Positions 40,907-49,778 of a DNA stretch of 64,000 nt are shown one piece after another. Source of the stretch: Phycisphaerales bacterium UBA1845 (GTDB lineage Bacteria; Planctomycetota; Phycisphaerae; UBA1845); NCBI GenBank assembly GCA_002338715.1, contig DDIR01000066.1, positions 46,411-110,410 of the forward strand, read 5' to 3'. Within the stretch, counting starts at the first letter, position 1. The number at the start of each line of letters is the position of its first letter. Below the pieces are notes generated by a model that was not told where the DNA came from, did no database searches, and saw only the letters and a list, made by a program, of their open reading frames with translations. Position numbers and translations under genes: made by a program.

Positions 40907-42147
40907 TTATTCCAAGCATAGACATTTCAGGCGGGAAAGCCGTTCAGCTTCGTCAGGGGCGCGACTTGCATCTGGTCGATAACCGCGATCCGGTGGACTT
41001 GGCGCGGATGTTCAACCGCTACGGTCCGGTGGCTGTGGTCGATCTCGATGCGGCAATGAGCAAGGGGAGCAACACGGATCTGATCGAAGCGTGCTGTCAG
41101 GTGGCGGAGTGTCGCGTTGGCGGTGGAATCCGCAGCGCTCAGGATGTGCGCGACTGGATCAAACGCGGTGCACAGAAGGTTGTCATCGGGACGATGGCGT
41201 CGGTGGAATTCTTCCAACAGTTTCCGCGCGGGTGGTTGGTGGCTGCGATCGATAGCAAGGGCGAGAAGGTCGTTGATTCGGGATGGACGCGCGACACAAA
41301 CGCGAATCTGTTTGATCGGGCGAAAGAGTTAGCCCCCTATTGCAGCGAGTTTTTGTTTACGCAGGTGGAGCGCGAGGGAATGCTGGCGGGCGTTGATCTT
41401 GAGCGGGCGCGGCAGCTTCGTGAACTTGTGGATGTGCCCATCACGGTCGCGGGCGGAATTCGGCATGCGGCTGACGTTGTCGAGTTGGTGCAAGCCGGTT
41501 TCAGCGCGCAGATCGGACGGGCGCTCTACGAAAGCAAACTGGACCTAGCCGACGCCTGGGTGCGAGGCGTTGCGTTTGATGCGCATGGTCTGATTCCGAC
41601 GATCGTGCAGGATGCGCGCACGGGCGATGTGTTGATGCTGGCCTACAGCAATGCCGAATCGCTGCATGCGGCACTGGCCGAAGGTGTTGGATGCTTCTGG
41701 TCGCGGTCGCGCAAGAAACTTTGGCGCAAGGGGGAAACGTCGGGCCACACGCAGAAGCTGGTGTCGGCTCGGTTTGATTGCGATCGCGATGCGATTCTGT
41801 TTCGCGTGGAGCAGGTTGGTCCGACGTGTCACACGGGTTCGCCGACGTGTTTTGGGCCGCGAACGTTTGATACCTGCGTCGAGGTGCATCGCACGCTGCA
41901 GGATCGGTTCGAAGCGCTGGCTAAGGCGAAGAAACCGAGCTACACGCAGAAGTTGCTCTCCGATCCCGAGCTGCTCGCTGGCAAGCTGCGTGAGGAAATT
42001 GAAGAGGTGATCGCGTCTCCCGACCGGGCGAACATGCGCTGGGAGTGTGCCGACGTGCTCTATCATCTCTGCGTGAAGATGGTGGCTGACGGAGTGACGC
42101 CCGAGCAGGTGGCAGCTGAGCTTCGAAGCCGCATCAAGCCCGAATAG
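40903..42147 (+). CDS. hisA-hisIE: Fused HisA-HisI-HisE protein (isomerase, cyclohydrolase, pyrophosphohydrolase)
   Basis: A 414-residue protein beginning with TTG overlapping the hisF stop (TTGA). Residues 1 to about 225 are a HisA barrel: IIPSIDISGGKAVQLRQGRD, CRVGGGIRSAQDVRDWI and PITVAGGIRHAADVVELVQA. The HisI domain follows at about 226-325 (LIPTIVQDARTGDVLMLAYS, SRSRKKLWRKGETSGHTQKL, with cysteines in RFDCDRDAI and TCHTGSPTCF). HisE then ends the chain (LAGKLREEIEEVIA, WECADVLYHLCVKM). One polypeptide thus covers three steps, from PR-ATP cleavage to ProFAR isomerisation. HisIE fusions are common; with HisA in front it is rare. Confidence 0.92.
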   Translation: MIIPSIDISGGKAVQLRQGRDLHLVDNRDPVDLARMFNRYGPVAVVDLDAAMSKGSNTDLIEACCQVAECRVGGGIRSAQDVRDWIKRGAQKVVIGTMASVEFFQQFPRGWLVAAIDSKGEKVVDSGWTRDTNANLFDRAKELAPYCSEFLFTQVEREGMLAGVDLERARQLRELVDVPITVAGGIRHAADVVELVQAGFSAQIGRALYESKLDLADAWVRGVAFDAHGLIPTIVQDARTGDVLMLAYSNAESLHAALAEGVGCFWSRSRKKLWRKGETSGHTQKLVSARFDCDRDAILFRVEQVGPTCHTGSPTCFGPRTFDTCVEVHRTLQDRFEALAKAKKPSYTQKLLSDPELLAGKLREEIEEVIASPDRANMRWECADVLYHLCVKMVADGVTPEQVAAELRSRIKPE

Positions 42148-42344
42148 GCCCGTTTTGCCCATCGACGTGCGATTTGCCCGCGTCCGGTTGGCTGGGTTGA
42201 CCCTTTGATCCGCAACTCCTAGATTACCCGCCCGACGACTCATTTTTTACGGCATTTTTGGGGTCGAATCGGGCTTGGATTCCCATGGTAACGATGCTGG
42301 CGGGCGGTTCGGCTTTGCCGGTTTGAATCGACAAGGAGCGAGTT

Positions 42345-42806
42345 TTGGAAAAGACACTGATTATTCTCAAACCGGATTGTGTGCAGCGGCGACTCATTGG
42401 CCGGGTGATTCAGCGCTTTGAGGACAAGGGGCTGACGCTTTCGGGCATGAAGCTCATGCAGATCGAAAAGTCGCTGGCAGAAAAGCACTATGCCCCGCAC
42501 GTTGGCAAGCCGTTCTACCCCGGTTTGATCGAGTACATCACCAGCGGTCCGGTGGTGGTGTTGGCGCTGGCTGGTCCGAATGCGATCACCGTGTCGCGTA
42601 AGTTGATGGGTGCGACCTTCGGGTTCGACGCCGAGCCGGGCACCATTCGCGGCGACTTCGGTATCAGCAAGACCTTCAACCTGATTCACGGTAGCGATGC
42701 GCCCGAGACAGCAGAGACGGAGATTGCGCTGTACTTTGCACCGGGTGAACTGCTCGATTATTCGACGGCGGCTGAGGGTTGGACGAGCAAGCCGAACGAA
42801 GTGTAG
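42345..42806 (+). CDS. ndk: Nucleoside diphosphate kinase
   Basis: A 153-residue enzyme balancing nucleoside triphosphates through a phospho-His intermediate. The catalytic His is in FNLIHGSDAPETAETEI (near residue 119). The N-terminus EKTLIILKPDCVQRRLIGRV and VVLALAGPNAITVSRKLMGA are typical. The start is TTG with AAGGAG six bases upstream. A C-terminal extension of about ten residues is unremarkable. It lies about 200 bases after the histidine operon on the same strand, probably with its own promoter. Confidence 0.95.
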   Translation: MEKTLIILKPDCVQRRLIGRVIQRFEDKGLTLSGMKLMQIEKSLAEKHYAPHVGKPFYPGLIEYITSGPVVVLALAGPNAITVSRKLMGATFGFDAEPGTIRGDFGISKTFNLIHGSDAPETAETEIALYFAPGELLDYSTAAEGWTSKPNEV

Positions 42807-42914
42807 TTGTCATTCGCGATCGCCTGACGCGATTTCGATCCAGGGGTGGCGTTACTTCGATTTGTCGCTGCGCCGGACGGTGGTTGGTCCTTATCAACCT
42901 TGGTTTTGCTTGCT

Positions 42915-42984
42915 CCTGGATTCCCGCCTGCGCGGGAATGACGACCTTGCTTTCCCCTGGATTCCCGCATGCGTGGGAATGACG
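42915..42984. repeat. Two direct copies of palindromic repeat family A
   Basis: Copies at 42915-42943 and 42956-42984, same orientation. The second has CGCATGCGTGGG in the centre. They lie between the convergent ndk and hydrolase-like genes. Confidence 0.85.
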
Positions 42985-42998
42985 ACTTGGCGGGTTTG

Positions 42999-44006
42999 CT
43001 AGTTCGGTTGGATGTAGTCCGTATACGCCCGATCGCTCCAGAAGGGGGCGACGCGATCTTCCCACTTGCTGCCCAAGGTTAGGGCGTGGATGAATCCATT
43101 GCGCTCGACCATGACGGTGTGGAGGATTTTCTTTTCGGGGTTGTCGATCTGGACGAGTTCAAGTCGATTGTCCGCACTGCGGAAGCGCTTGAACGACTCC
43201 AGCTTTTCCTCTTTGAGTTTGAACGGGTCGGTAAAGAACGTCTTCATGTCTTCCGTTCGTCGGAACGTGCCACCGGTGGCGCTGACGATCGGCTTGCCGT
43301 TGAACTTCACATCGCGATCGTCATATGAGTACGCGCCAAGGGCGTGTTTCGCGTCGGCATTCAGCCACGTTGCCAGTTTCTTGCCGTGTTTTTCCTCGTC
43401 GAATCCGTAGTTGGCATCGAGCCAGATGAATCGTGTGACCCAGTTGGGGATGGGGTCGCTGGCTTCGATGAATCCGAAGAGAAAACTACCGCCGCCACTG
43501 TGGGCGGTCAGTTCGACGGTGCATTCCAACCCTTCAAATCGCTTGCGCAATGCCTCAATGATCTCGACAATTCGGGCGTTGCTGTTTTCCTGGGTGCGTC
43601 GCCAGTGGGGCCAACTGCGTTTCTCGGCTTGTAAGTAGGCGACGACGAGGTTGCAGTCGTCGAGTGTGTTGCGAAGGACGCGGGTCTGCGCGCCGATGTG
43701 CTGGATGTTGTAGTGCCAGTCGAGACCTTCGGTCATTTGTTTGCCGACGGTCTGGTCGATGGTGTTGCCATTGGGGAGCGCGAAGATCACGAGGCGCACC
43801 GGCTTGCTTGCGTCGAACTTGTCAGCCGCGGGTGCGTTGATTTGCACGATGACCTCGGGATCGATGGTCAGGTCGAGGATTTGTTCGTCGTAGTGCGGAC
43901 TGACGGTGAACCCGGGGAGCTTGTGCGGGTCGGCTGCTCTTGTGACCGGCGCTACGGTAAGGAGCCCGATGATACAAAACGCGTGGATCAAGAGTTTCTT
44001 TTGCAT
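42999..44006 (-). CDS. Exported protein, possible alpha/beta hydrolase
   Basis: A 335-residue protein with a signal peptide (KKLLIHAFCIIGLLTVAPVT). After it, VRLVIFALPNGNTIDQTVGK opens a sheet-like region, followed by CTVELTAHSGGGSFLFGFIE, which resembles a hydrolase nucleophile elbow (Ser after His, near residue 171). TRFIWLDANYGFDEEKHGKK could hold the acid, and a late His is in FIHALTLGSKWEDRV. The elbow lacks the usual first Gly (AHSGG), so the assignment is tentative. No membrane anchor. It is divergent from nothing and cotranscribed with nothing evident. Confidence 0.65.
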   Translation of the reverse strand: MQKKLLIHAFCIIGLLTVAPVTRAADPHKLPGFTVSPHYDEQILDLTIDPEVIVQINAPAADKFDASKPVRLVIFALPNGNTIDQTVGKQMTEGLDWHYNIQHIGAQTRVLRNTLDDCNLVVAYLQAEKRSWPHWRRTQENSNARIVEIIEALRKRFEGLECTVELTAHSGGGSFLFGFIEASDPIPNWVTRFIWLDANYGFDEEKHGKKLATWLNADAKHALGAYSYDDRDVKFNGKPIVSATGGTFRRTEDMKTFFTDPFKLKEEKLESFKRFRSADNRLELVQIDNPEKKILHTVMVERNGFIHALTLGSKWEDRVAPFWSDRAYTDYIQPN

Positions 44007-44042
44007 GATAGCCAGCGAGTTTGCTTTCGATCGGGCTGAAGG

Positions 44043-45941
44043 TCAATAGCTTGGCGACGTCAGGACGCCCTCGTCGCTGATGAGTACGTTCAGCTGCGGG
44101 TCGGCGAGCACCTGCGCGACGGGCATTTCGACGCCATCGACGATCATCGTTTTATACACCAGCCGAATACCGTGGCTGTAGTCCGCGTAGAAATCCACGT
44201 GCCCGAGGTACAGCGGTTGAATGGGCGAGCCGTTGAGCTGATGCCAGCCGTAGATCGCGACCTTGTTCGGGTTTGCGGGCAGTTGCGTGGTGATGACCAC
44301 GTCTTTCTTGATGCCGCCGATGAGGTTGGTCAGCGGCAGTGCGCCCTGTTGTCCTTCGACGATGCGATGGTGCCGCAGCATGGTGGTCATGCGGGCGATG
44401 TCGGTGGTCGTGGGGCTGATGGGTTGCGGCGCGAGTTTGGTTGTCGCTTGCGTGTAGATGTCGTTGACCATTCGGCGCGTGGGCAGCAGGCAGTCGAACG
44501 CGTCGGCGATTGGCTGGGCGATGAGCGGGCTCATGGGCATGCGCACGAAGTCGCGCTCGATGCCGGCGGCTAGGTAGTCGTTGGACACGAAGTATGTCGC
44601 GTTCACCGTATTGCTGGCGATGACGCGGCTGACGTTGATCGGTACAAACTCGCGGAGGAATCCGGGGACGTTGCCCGACGTGATTTCGGCGAGGATGCGG
44701 GCTTCGCGATCGACGCGCGACAGGCCGGCGATCTCCGCGGCTAGTTGCGTACCGGTCGGTGCGCCAGCAGGTCTTGGCGGAATGGCTGAGATGGTCAGCG
44801 ATCGTTGGAACGCAGAGAAGTCGGCTAAGTCGACCGAATCATCGCCGCCGTTGTCGAAGGCTTGCAGACAAAGGGCTTCACACGGGTTCGATGGGTTGGT
44901 CAATAGAATGTCCGGACCGGCGAGGCAATCGACGAATCCGTCAAAGTCGGTGAGGTCCACGTCGCCATCGTCATCGAAGTCGCCATCCGAAAGCGTTTCG
45001 CAGGTGTCGAGGAAGTCGTTGCTGTTGCAGTCGAGTTCGGGGTCGGCTGCGATCTCTGCAAAATCGGGTTGGGCGTTGTTGTCGCAATCGGGGGCGACGA
45101 CGCGGACGTTGTCGAAGAGGGCGAAGGTATCGGTGGCTGGGCTGGCGATCGAGGTGAACGTGTCCATCAATCCGAGCATGATGGCCCCAGGCGCGATGTT
45201 GGGTTCTTCGCGAATAGCGAACAGTCGCCCGTTGATGTGCCACTCGAGCACGCCGGCGATGTACGACACTTCGACTTCGACCCAGTGCTTGCCCGGTGCG
45301 CCTTGCGATTCGTACGTGGGCGAGGTGAAGAACGTCTGGTAGAAGACGTCGGTGTGGTTGCGGCTGATGGCTGAGAGCGTTGATTCATCGACAGAAAGCA
45401 GTTGCGCACCGCGGTAGGCGCGGTAATCGTTGCTGTCGCCGCCTTCACCGGTGATGCCGAACCAATGGCCGTCACTCGTCGGGCTGTTGGCCCAGACCGA
45501 TTGCGCGGCTGAATGACCGACGCCGATCAGGGCGAATTGCGTCGAGCCGGTGCCACCGCCCGCGCCACCGTTGTAATTAAGCCACATGTCAAAGCGCAGA
45601 ATGTAGTCGCCTTCAAACGTCATCGAGTTCAGATACGCATTGACCGCATCGAGTGCGGGGGTTGCATCGGTGCTGTTGACGGTGAGGTGCATGCCGATGG
45701 TTGTCCCGCCCGTGGTGTTCGGAGCCGGCGCGATCCCGCGCGTGCTGTAGTCGAAGGCGAAGTCGGCGGTGAAGTCGCCGCCATCGCTGATCGTGGACCA
45801 GTGGGCGGCTGACGTTCCGCTGTCAAAGTCGTCGGCAAAGAGCGTGACGTCAGCGGCGTGGCTGGTTGACTGGACTGCGAAGATGATGGTCAATGCGACG
45901 ATTGCCATCAGCCGGTTTCGTATGCTTGGTGTTGTGGGCAT
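44043..45941 (-). CDS. Exported protein with LamG-like domain, dockerin-like repeats and unknown C-terminal module
   Basis: A 632-residue protein, started at the ATG at 45941. The signal peptide is IVALTIIFAVQSTSHAA. Residues of about 35-270 form a concanavalin/LamG-like domain (LFADDFDSGTSAAHWSTISD, FDYSTRGIAPAPNTTGG), closely related to one in the SGNH protein downstream. A Cys-rich dockerin-like linker follows (DCDNNAQPDFAEIA, DFDDDGDVDLTDFDGFVDC, CLAGPD). The C-terminal 250 residues form a separate unit (SGNVPGFLREFVPINVSRVI, VAIYGWHQLNGSPIQPLYLG, YADYSHGIRLVYKTMI) that I cannot name. It may be a catalytic module, but no classical motif is visible. A TATACT (complement of 45986-45991) lies upstream. 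Confidence 0.75.
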   Translation of the reverse strand: MPTTPSIRNRLMAIVALTIIFAVQSTSHAADVTLFADDFDSGTSAAHWSTISDGGDFTADFAFDYSTRGIAPAPNTTGGTTIGMHLTVNSTDATPALDAVNAYLNSMTFEGDYILRFDMWLNYNGGAGGGTGSTQFALIGVGHSAAQSVWANSPTSDGHWFGITGEGGDSNDYRAYRGAQLLSVDESTLSAISRNHTDVFYQTFFTSPTYESQGAPGKHWVEVEVSYIAGVLEWHINGRLFAIREEPNIAPGAIMLGLMDTFTSIASPATDTFALFDNVRVVAPDCDNNAQPDFAEIAADPELDCNSNDFLDTCETLSDGDFDDDGDVDLTDFDGFVDCLAGPDILLTNPSNPCEALCLQAFDNGGDDSVDLADFSAFQRSLTISAIPPRPAGAPTGTQLAAEIAGLSRVDREARILAEITSGNVPGFLREFVPINVSRVIASNTVNATYFVSNDYLAAGIERDFVRMPMSPLIAQPIADAFDCLLPTRRMVNDIYTQATTKLAPQPISPTTTDIARMTTMLRHHRIVEGQQGALPLTNLIGGIKKDVVITTQLPANPNKVAIYGWHQLNGSPIQPLYLGHVDFYADYSHGIRLVYKTMIVDGVEMPVAQVLADPQLNVLISDEGVLTSPSY

Positions 45942-46283
45942 CAAATCGAATCCCTGGGCCGTGAGACATAAGATATCGGTCCTCCAGTATAGCGAATCTG
46001 GCCGGGTGAATTGCAACCAATCCGCGGGCAAAGGCGACTTCGGCCAGCGGAAAGACGGGCTTTTAGAAAATCGCGAATCGTGACGGCGTGAGGTTTGGCC
46101 CGTGCCAGAGACCAGGGGGCCTCTGTGCAGGCGGAATTATTGGACACTTCCTTGTCGGGGCGATGTCGTGGATCAAAAAAACAAGTCGGTTTGGTTTTGA
46201 GTCGATGCACATGCGTACCGAGTTGCTGGGGTATTTTCTGCACAGGCCTCACAATTGCATCAGGGGACAATCGGAACTCGACT

Positions 46284-46733
46284 ATGAATTCTCGCAGTGC
46301 GTTTACATTGGTTGAAGTGCTCATCGTGGTGATCGTGATTGGTATTCTTGCAGCGATCGTTGTGCCACAGTTTGCGAACGCAACGACAGAAGCGGATCAC
46401 ATCGCAGCCAGTCAGTTGATTGGCATCGTTCAACGTAAAATCGGCGAGTATTTCGCGACCCATGGAGAGTGGCCGACCGCCATTGACGACAACTGGTTTT
46501 CGCCGCCGGGGTTGCCAACAAATCCCTACACCGATGGCCCCGCGTCACTGACCGTCCAGAACATTGACGGCAAGCTGGAGTTGGACATCAAGCACAGCAA
46601 CGGCGGCCCCATCATCTATTGGTACAACCAAGCCAACGGCTTGTTCCACACCCGCGTCCCGTGGCAGGGCAACAACGCGGACACGCTCGCCCTCTACAAT
46701 CGCGTTAATCACGTCGACGCCAAAAACTACTAG
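46284..46733 (+). CDS. Type II secretion / type IV pilin-like pseudopilin
   Basis: A 149-residue pseudopilin. The prepilin cleavage motif with Phe at +1 and Glu at +5 is visible in AFTLVEVLIVVIVIGILAAI. The long hydrophobic helix is followed by the GspG-like core (DHIAASQLIGIVQRKIGEYF and NPYTDGPASLTVQNIDGKLE) without obvious cysteines. The ATG at 46284 is the natural start. The gene is isolated from any secretion machinery in this window, as is usual for the many dispersed pseudopilins of planctomycetes. Its partners are unknown. Confidence 0.88.
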   Translation: MNSRSAFTLVEVLIVVIVIGILAAIVVPQFANATTEADHIAASQLIGIVQRKIGEYFATHGEWPTAIDDNWFSPPGLPTNPYTDGPASLTVQNIDGKLELDIKHSNGGPIIYWYNQANGLFHTRVPWQGNNADTLALYNRVNHVDAKNY

Positions 46734-46793
46734 CCCGCCAGACCGGTCAATCGGGCGTTGTGATGGCCATGCCCGGCGTGCTACACTGGCAGC

Positions 46794-49652
46794 ATGAATC
46801 GCAAACCTTACATCTCAACGATCGTTGCCGTTTCGCTTTGCGGCTTGTTCGCCGTCAATGCGTTGGCTGGCTCTGAAGAGCCCCGCACCATCTTGTTTTA
46901 TGGCAACAGCTTCACGATCGGGATCGGGTCGACCGAGGCGCAGTCGGCTGGCGGTGTTCCCGGGGTGTTCGGGCAGTTGGCGGTGGCTGCAGGTCATCCC
47001 GCACCGAATGTTGAGAATGCGGCTGTCAGCGGTCAGACGCTGACGTGGCACTTGGCCAACAACACCGACGTCATCACCAACCCGGTGGACTTCGTGCCCA
47101 CGTCCGGGTTTCAGTGGGATCATATTGTCTTACAGGGGTTCTCGACGCGCCCCACGCACATCGGAAACCTCGCGCAGTTTCGTGCGGATCTGGTTGGGCT
47201 GTTTACGGTCGCGCGCAATCACAGTCCTGCGGCCAGCGCGGTTTTGTACGAGACATGGGCGCGTGAACCGGGCCATTCTGTGTATACGGGTGATCCGCCA
47301 TCGTTTCCGGGCGGGCCCGCGCAGATGCAGCAGGAGCTGCGCGATGGATACGAACTCGCGCGGCAGGATGTCGACGCGGCATTTGGCGTAGGGTCGGCGA
47401 CGGTTGCGCCGGTGGGTGACGCGTGGGAGGCGACCGGTTGGGACAATCTGCACGCAACGGACATGTACCATGCCAACTCGCGCGGAACGTACCTGGCGGC
47501 TTTGGTGATCTTCGGCACGGTGTATCAATCGCCGACGTTTGGTTCACCGAAAGTGCTGGCGAGTTTGAGCGATCAGGAAGCGACAGAGTTGCAGGTGACG
47601 GCTGACCTGATTCTGGGGTACGGATGCGGAGCCGCGGGCCTGGACTGCAACTCGAATTGCATTCCCGATTCGTTTGAAGATGACTGCAACGGAAACGGCG
47701 CTCCCGACGATTGCGACATCGCAGGCGGCACGAGCATCGACTGCAACACCAACGGTACGCCCGACGAATGCGAGCGGATTTACCTGCAAGTGTGGGGCGA
47801 CGATTTCGATTCGGATACGAGCGCGTCGTGGACCACGGTCGCGAAAGATGCGGGTGACACCGCTGCGTTTTATTTTGACTACAGCACGCGTTCGATACCC
47901 TCCGCGCCGAATTCGACGGGCGGCAGCACGCGCGGGTTGATGATGGAAGCCAACACGGCGGCAGGACCGGCAGACGCTTCTGGGATTTCGGCATACCCGA
48001 TCGGCGAAAGCTTTGCAGGTGATTTCAAACTGACGTGGGATATGTACATCAGCTGGGATTCGGGCGGATCGACCGAACATGCCTGCGCAGGGATCAACCA
48101 CGACGGCACGCGACTCAACGCGTCGGCTGACGTGGGCAGCGATACCGATGGCGTATACTTCGCTGCCGCCAGTGACGGTGACATTTCGCCGGGTTCGACG
48201 TCGCTCGATGGTTCGATCAAGGACTACAACGCGTATTGGGGCAACAACGCTGCGGCTCCGACGCGGCGGGCGATGGCGCAATGGGACAACGGCCAGTCGC
48301 TATTTACCGGATTGTTTCCGTCGGTTGCGGGTGACCCGGTTGGTGCGTCGGTTTCGGGATCGCCGGGACGCCAGTGGGTGACGGGTGAGATCGAACAGTT
48401 TGATGGCGTGGTGACGTGGCGACTCAATGGCGCGGTGATTTCGCAAGAGGCGAATGCGTCCGGGTTTGATGCCGGTACGATCATGCTGGGATTCTTCGAT
48501 CACTTCTCGGGTCAGAACACGACGGGCAATTCGTTTGTTATTTATGACAACGTTCGCGTCAGCGTGCCGCTGGATGATGGCGGCGCGATGGCCGAGTGTT
48601 CGAGCGGGCCGTGTGCACTGCCGCCATGTTATCCAATGGCCATCGGGCTTGACTGTTGTTTCGTGGACGAAGACAGCGACGGCGATGTTGATCTGGAAGA
48701 CTTTCAAAGTTTGCAGTTGCGGACGCTTCCGGAAGTTCCCGAGTTGAGCATCGCACCTTCGCTTGTGCAGTTCAGCATCGAAGCCGGCGCGAATCAGGAC
48801 GCACAGAACATGACGGTTTCGACGAGTGACGGCAGTTCGCCGGTCGTGTCGCTGAGTGCAATTGATAATGATACGTCGCTTCCGCCGACATGGCTCAGCG
48901 TACCGGCTACCACGCCGACCGCGACGTCTTTTGCCGTGACGGCTGACGCGACGGGATTGGCTGTCGGGATGTATTCCGCAACCGTCACTGCAACGTCGGC
49001 TGGCTTTGTGGATGCGGTTGGCAGTGTGGCGTTGACGGTGACGCCGGCATCGAGCAATTCGACCATTCTTATCGATTTCGGCGGGAGTGGGGCGCAGACG
49101 GTTGGCGAACTTTTGTATTGGAACAACGTTCACGCGACCAATTTCACATCATCGATCGCGCTGCACAATGTCGCCGACGTCGATACGGGAATCACGCTCG
49201 CGATGTCGCCGACACTTCGGTTCAACGGGTCGAACCCCAACGGGACAACCGCGCCGGCAGGCGGTAGCGATTTGGCGCTTCGCAACTATCCCGCGACGGC
49301 GACGCAGGATTCGCTCTTTGGCAACGACGTGACCTTTTCGGGCGGTGTTTATCCGACGGCAGAGATGACGCTGACCGGGTTGAATCCGTCAGCGACCTAC
49401 GACTTCATTATCAGTGCGTCGCGTTTGGGCGTGGGGGACAATCGCACGACCGACTATCAGATCAGTGGCGCCGCGACGACCACGGTTTCGCTCGATGCGG
49501 CTGGCAACGATTCGAATGTTGTGACGGTGACCGGCGTTGCTCCGAACGCGCAAAACGAAATCGTCATCACGGTGACCAAAGGGGCGGCTAACACCAACGC
49601 CAACGGTTTCTACTACCTGGGCACGCTCGAATTGACAGAGAACGGGCCATAG
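46794..49652 (+). CDS. Large exported SGNH-type hydrolase with LamG-like and dockerin-like modules
   Basis: A 952-residue protein with a signal peptide (ISTIVAVSLCGLFAVNALA). The SGNH-like catalytic domain begins TILFYGNSFTIGIGSTEAQS (Ser in GNSFT) and closes with LHATDMYHANSRGTYLAALV (His before the end, near residue 230). Blocks II and III are less clear. Then come a Cys-rich linker (DCNSNCIPDSFEDDCNGN, ending PDECE) and a LamG-like domain (VWGDDFDSDTSASWTTVAKD, FDYSTRSIPSAPNSTGGSTR). A dockerin-like stretch (DEDSDGDVDLEDFQSLQLR), an Ig-like domain and a C-terminal beta domain (ILIDFGGSGAQTVGELLYWN to the end) follow. It is probably a polysaccharide- or ester-active secreted enzyme. Confidence 0.82.
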   Translation: MNRKPYISTIVAVSLCGLFAVNALAGSEEPRTILFYGNSFTIGIGSTEAQSAGGVPGVFGQLAVAAGHPAPNVENAAVSGQTLTWHLANNTDVITNPVDFVPTSGFQWDHIVLQGFSTRPTHIGNLAQFRADLVGLFTVARNHSPAASAVLYETWAREPGHSVYTGDPPSFPGGPAQMQQELRDGYELARQDVDAAFGVGSATVAPVGDAWEATGWDNLHATDMYHANSRGTYLAALVIFGTVYQSPTFGSPKVLASLSDQEATELQVTADLILGYGCGAAGLDCNSNCIPDSFEDDCNGNGAPDDCDIAGGTSIDCNTNGTPDECERIYLQVWGDDFDSDTSASWTTVAKDAGDTAAFYFDYSTRSIPSAPNSTGGSTRGLMMEANTAAGPADASGISAYPIGESFAGDFKLTWDMYISWDSGGSTEHACAGINHDGTRLNASADVGSDTDGVYFAAASDGDISPGSTSLDGSIKDYNAYWGNNAAAPTRRAMAQWDNGQSLFTGLFPSVAGDPVGASVSGSPGRQWVTGEIEQFDGVVTWRLNGAVISQEANASGFDAGTIMLGFFDHFSGQNTTGNSFVIYDNVRVSVPLDDGGAMAECSSGPCALPPCYPMAIGLDCCFVDEDSDGDVDLEDFQSLQLRTLPEVPELSIAPSLVQFSIEAGANQDAQNMTVSTSDGSSPVVSLSAIDNDTSLPPTWLSVPATTPTATSFAVTADATGLAVGMYSATVTATSAGFVDAVGSVALTVTPASSNSTILIDFGGSGAQTVGELLYWNNVHATNFTSSIALHNVADVDTGITLAMSPTLRFNGSNPNGTTAPAGGSDLALRNYPATATQDSLFGNDVTFSGGVYPTAEMTLTGLNPSATYDFIISASRLGVGDNRTTDYQISGAATTTVSLDAAGNDSNVVTVTGVAPNAQNEIVITVTKGAANTNANGFYYLGTLELTENGP

Positions 49653-49778
49653 TCGAGCATATTTCCGGGTCGCTCTACCGGTACTTACCAGCATTTCCCT
49701 TTTCGGCCCACGGGTTCGCCGGCTGGCGTGCATCACGTGGTGGCCCGATCGATAGTCTGCCTTGTTGGAGTAGCGATT

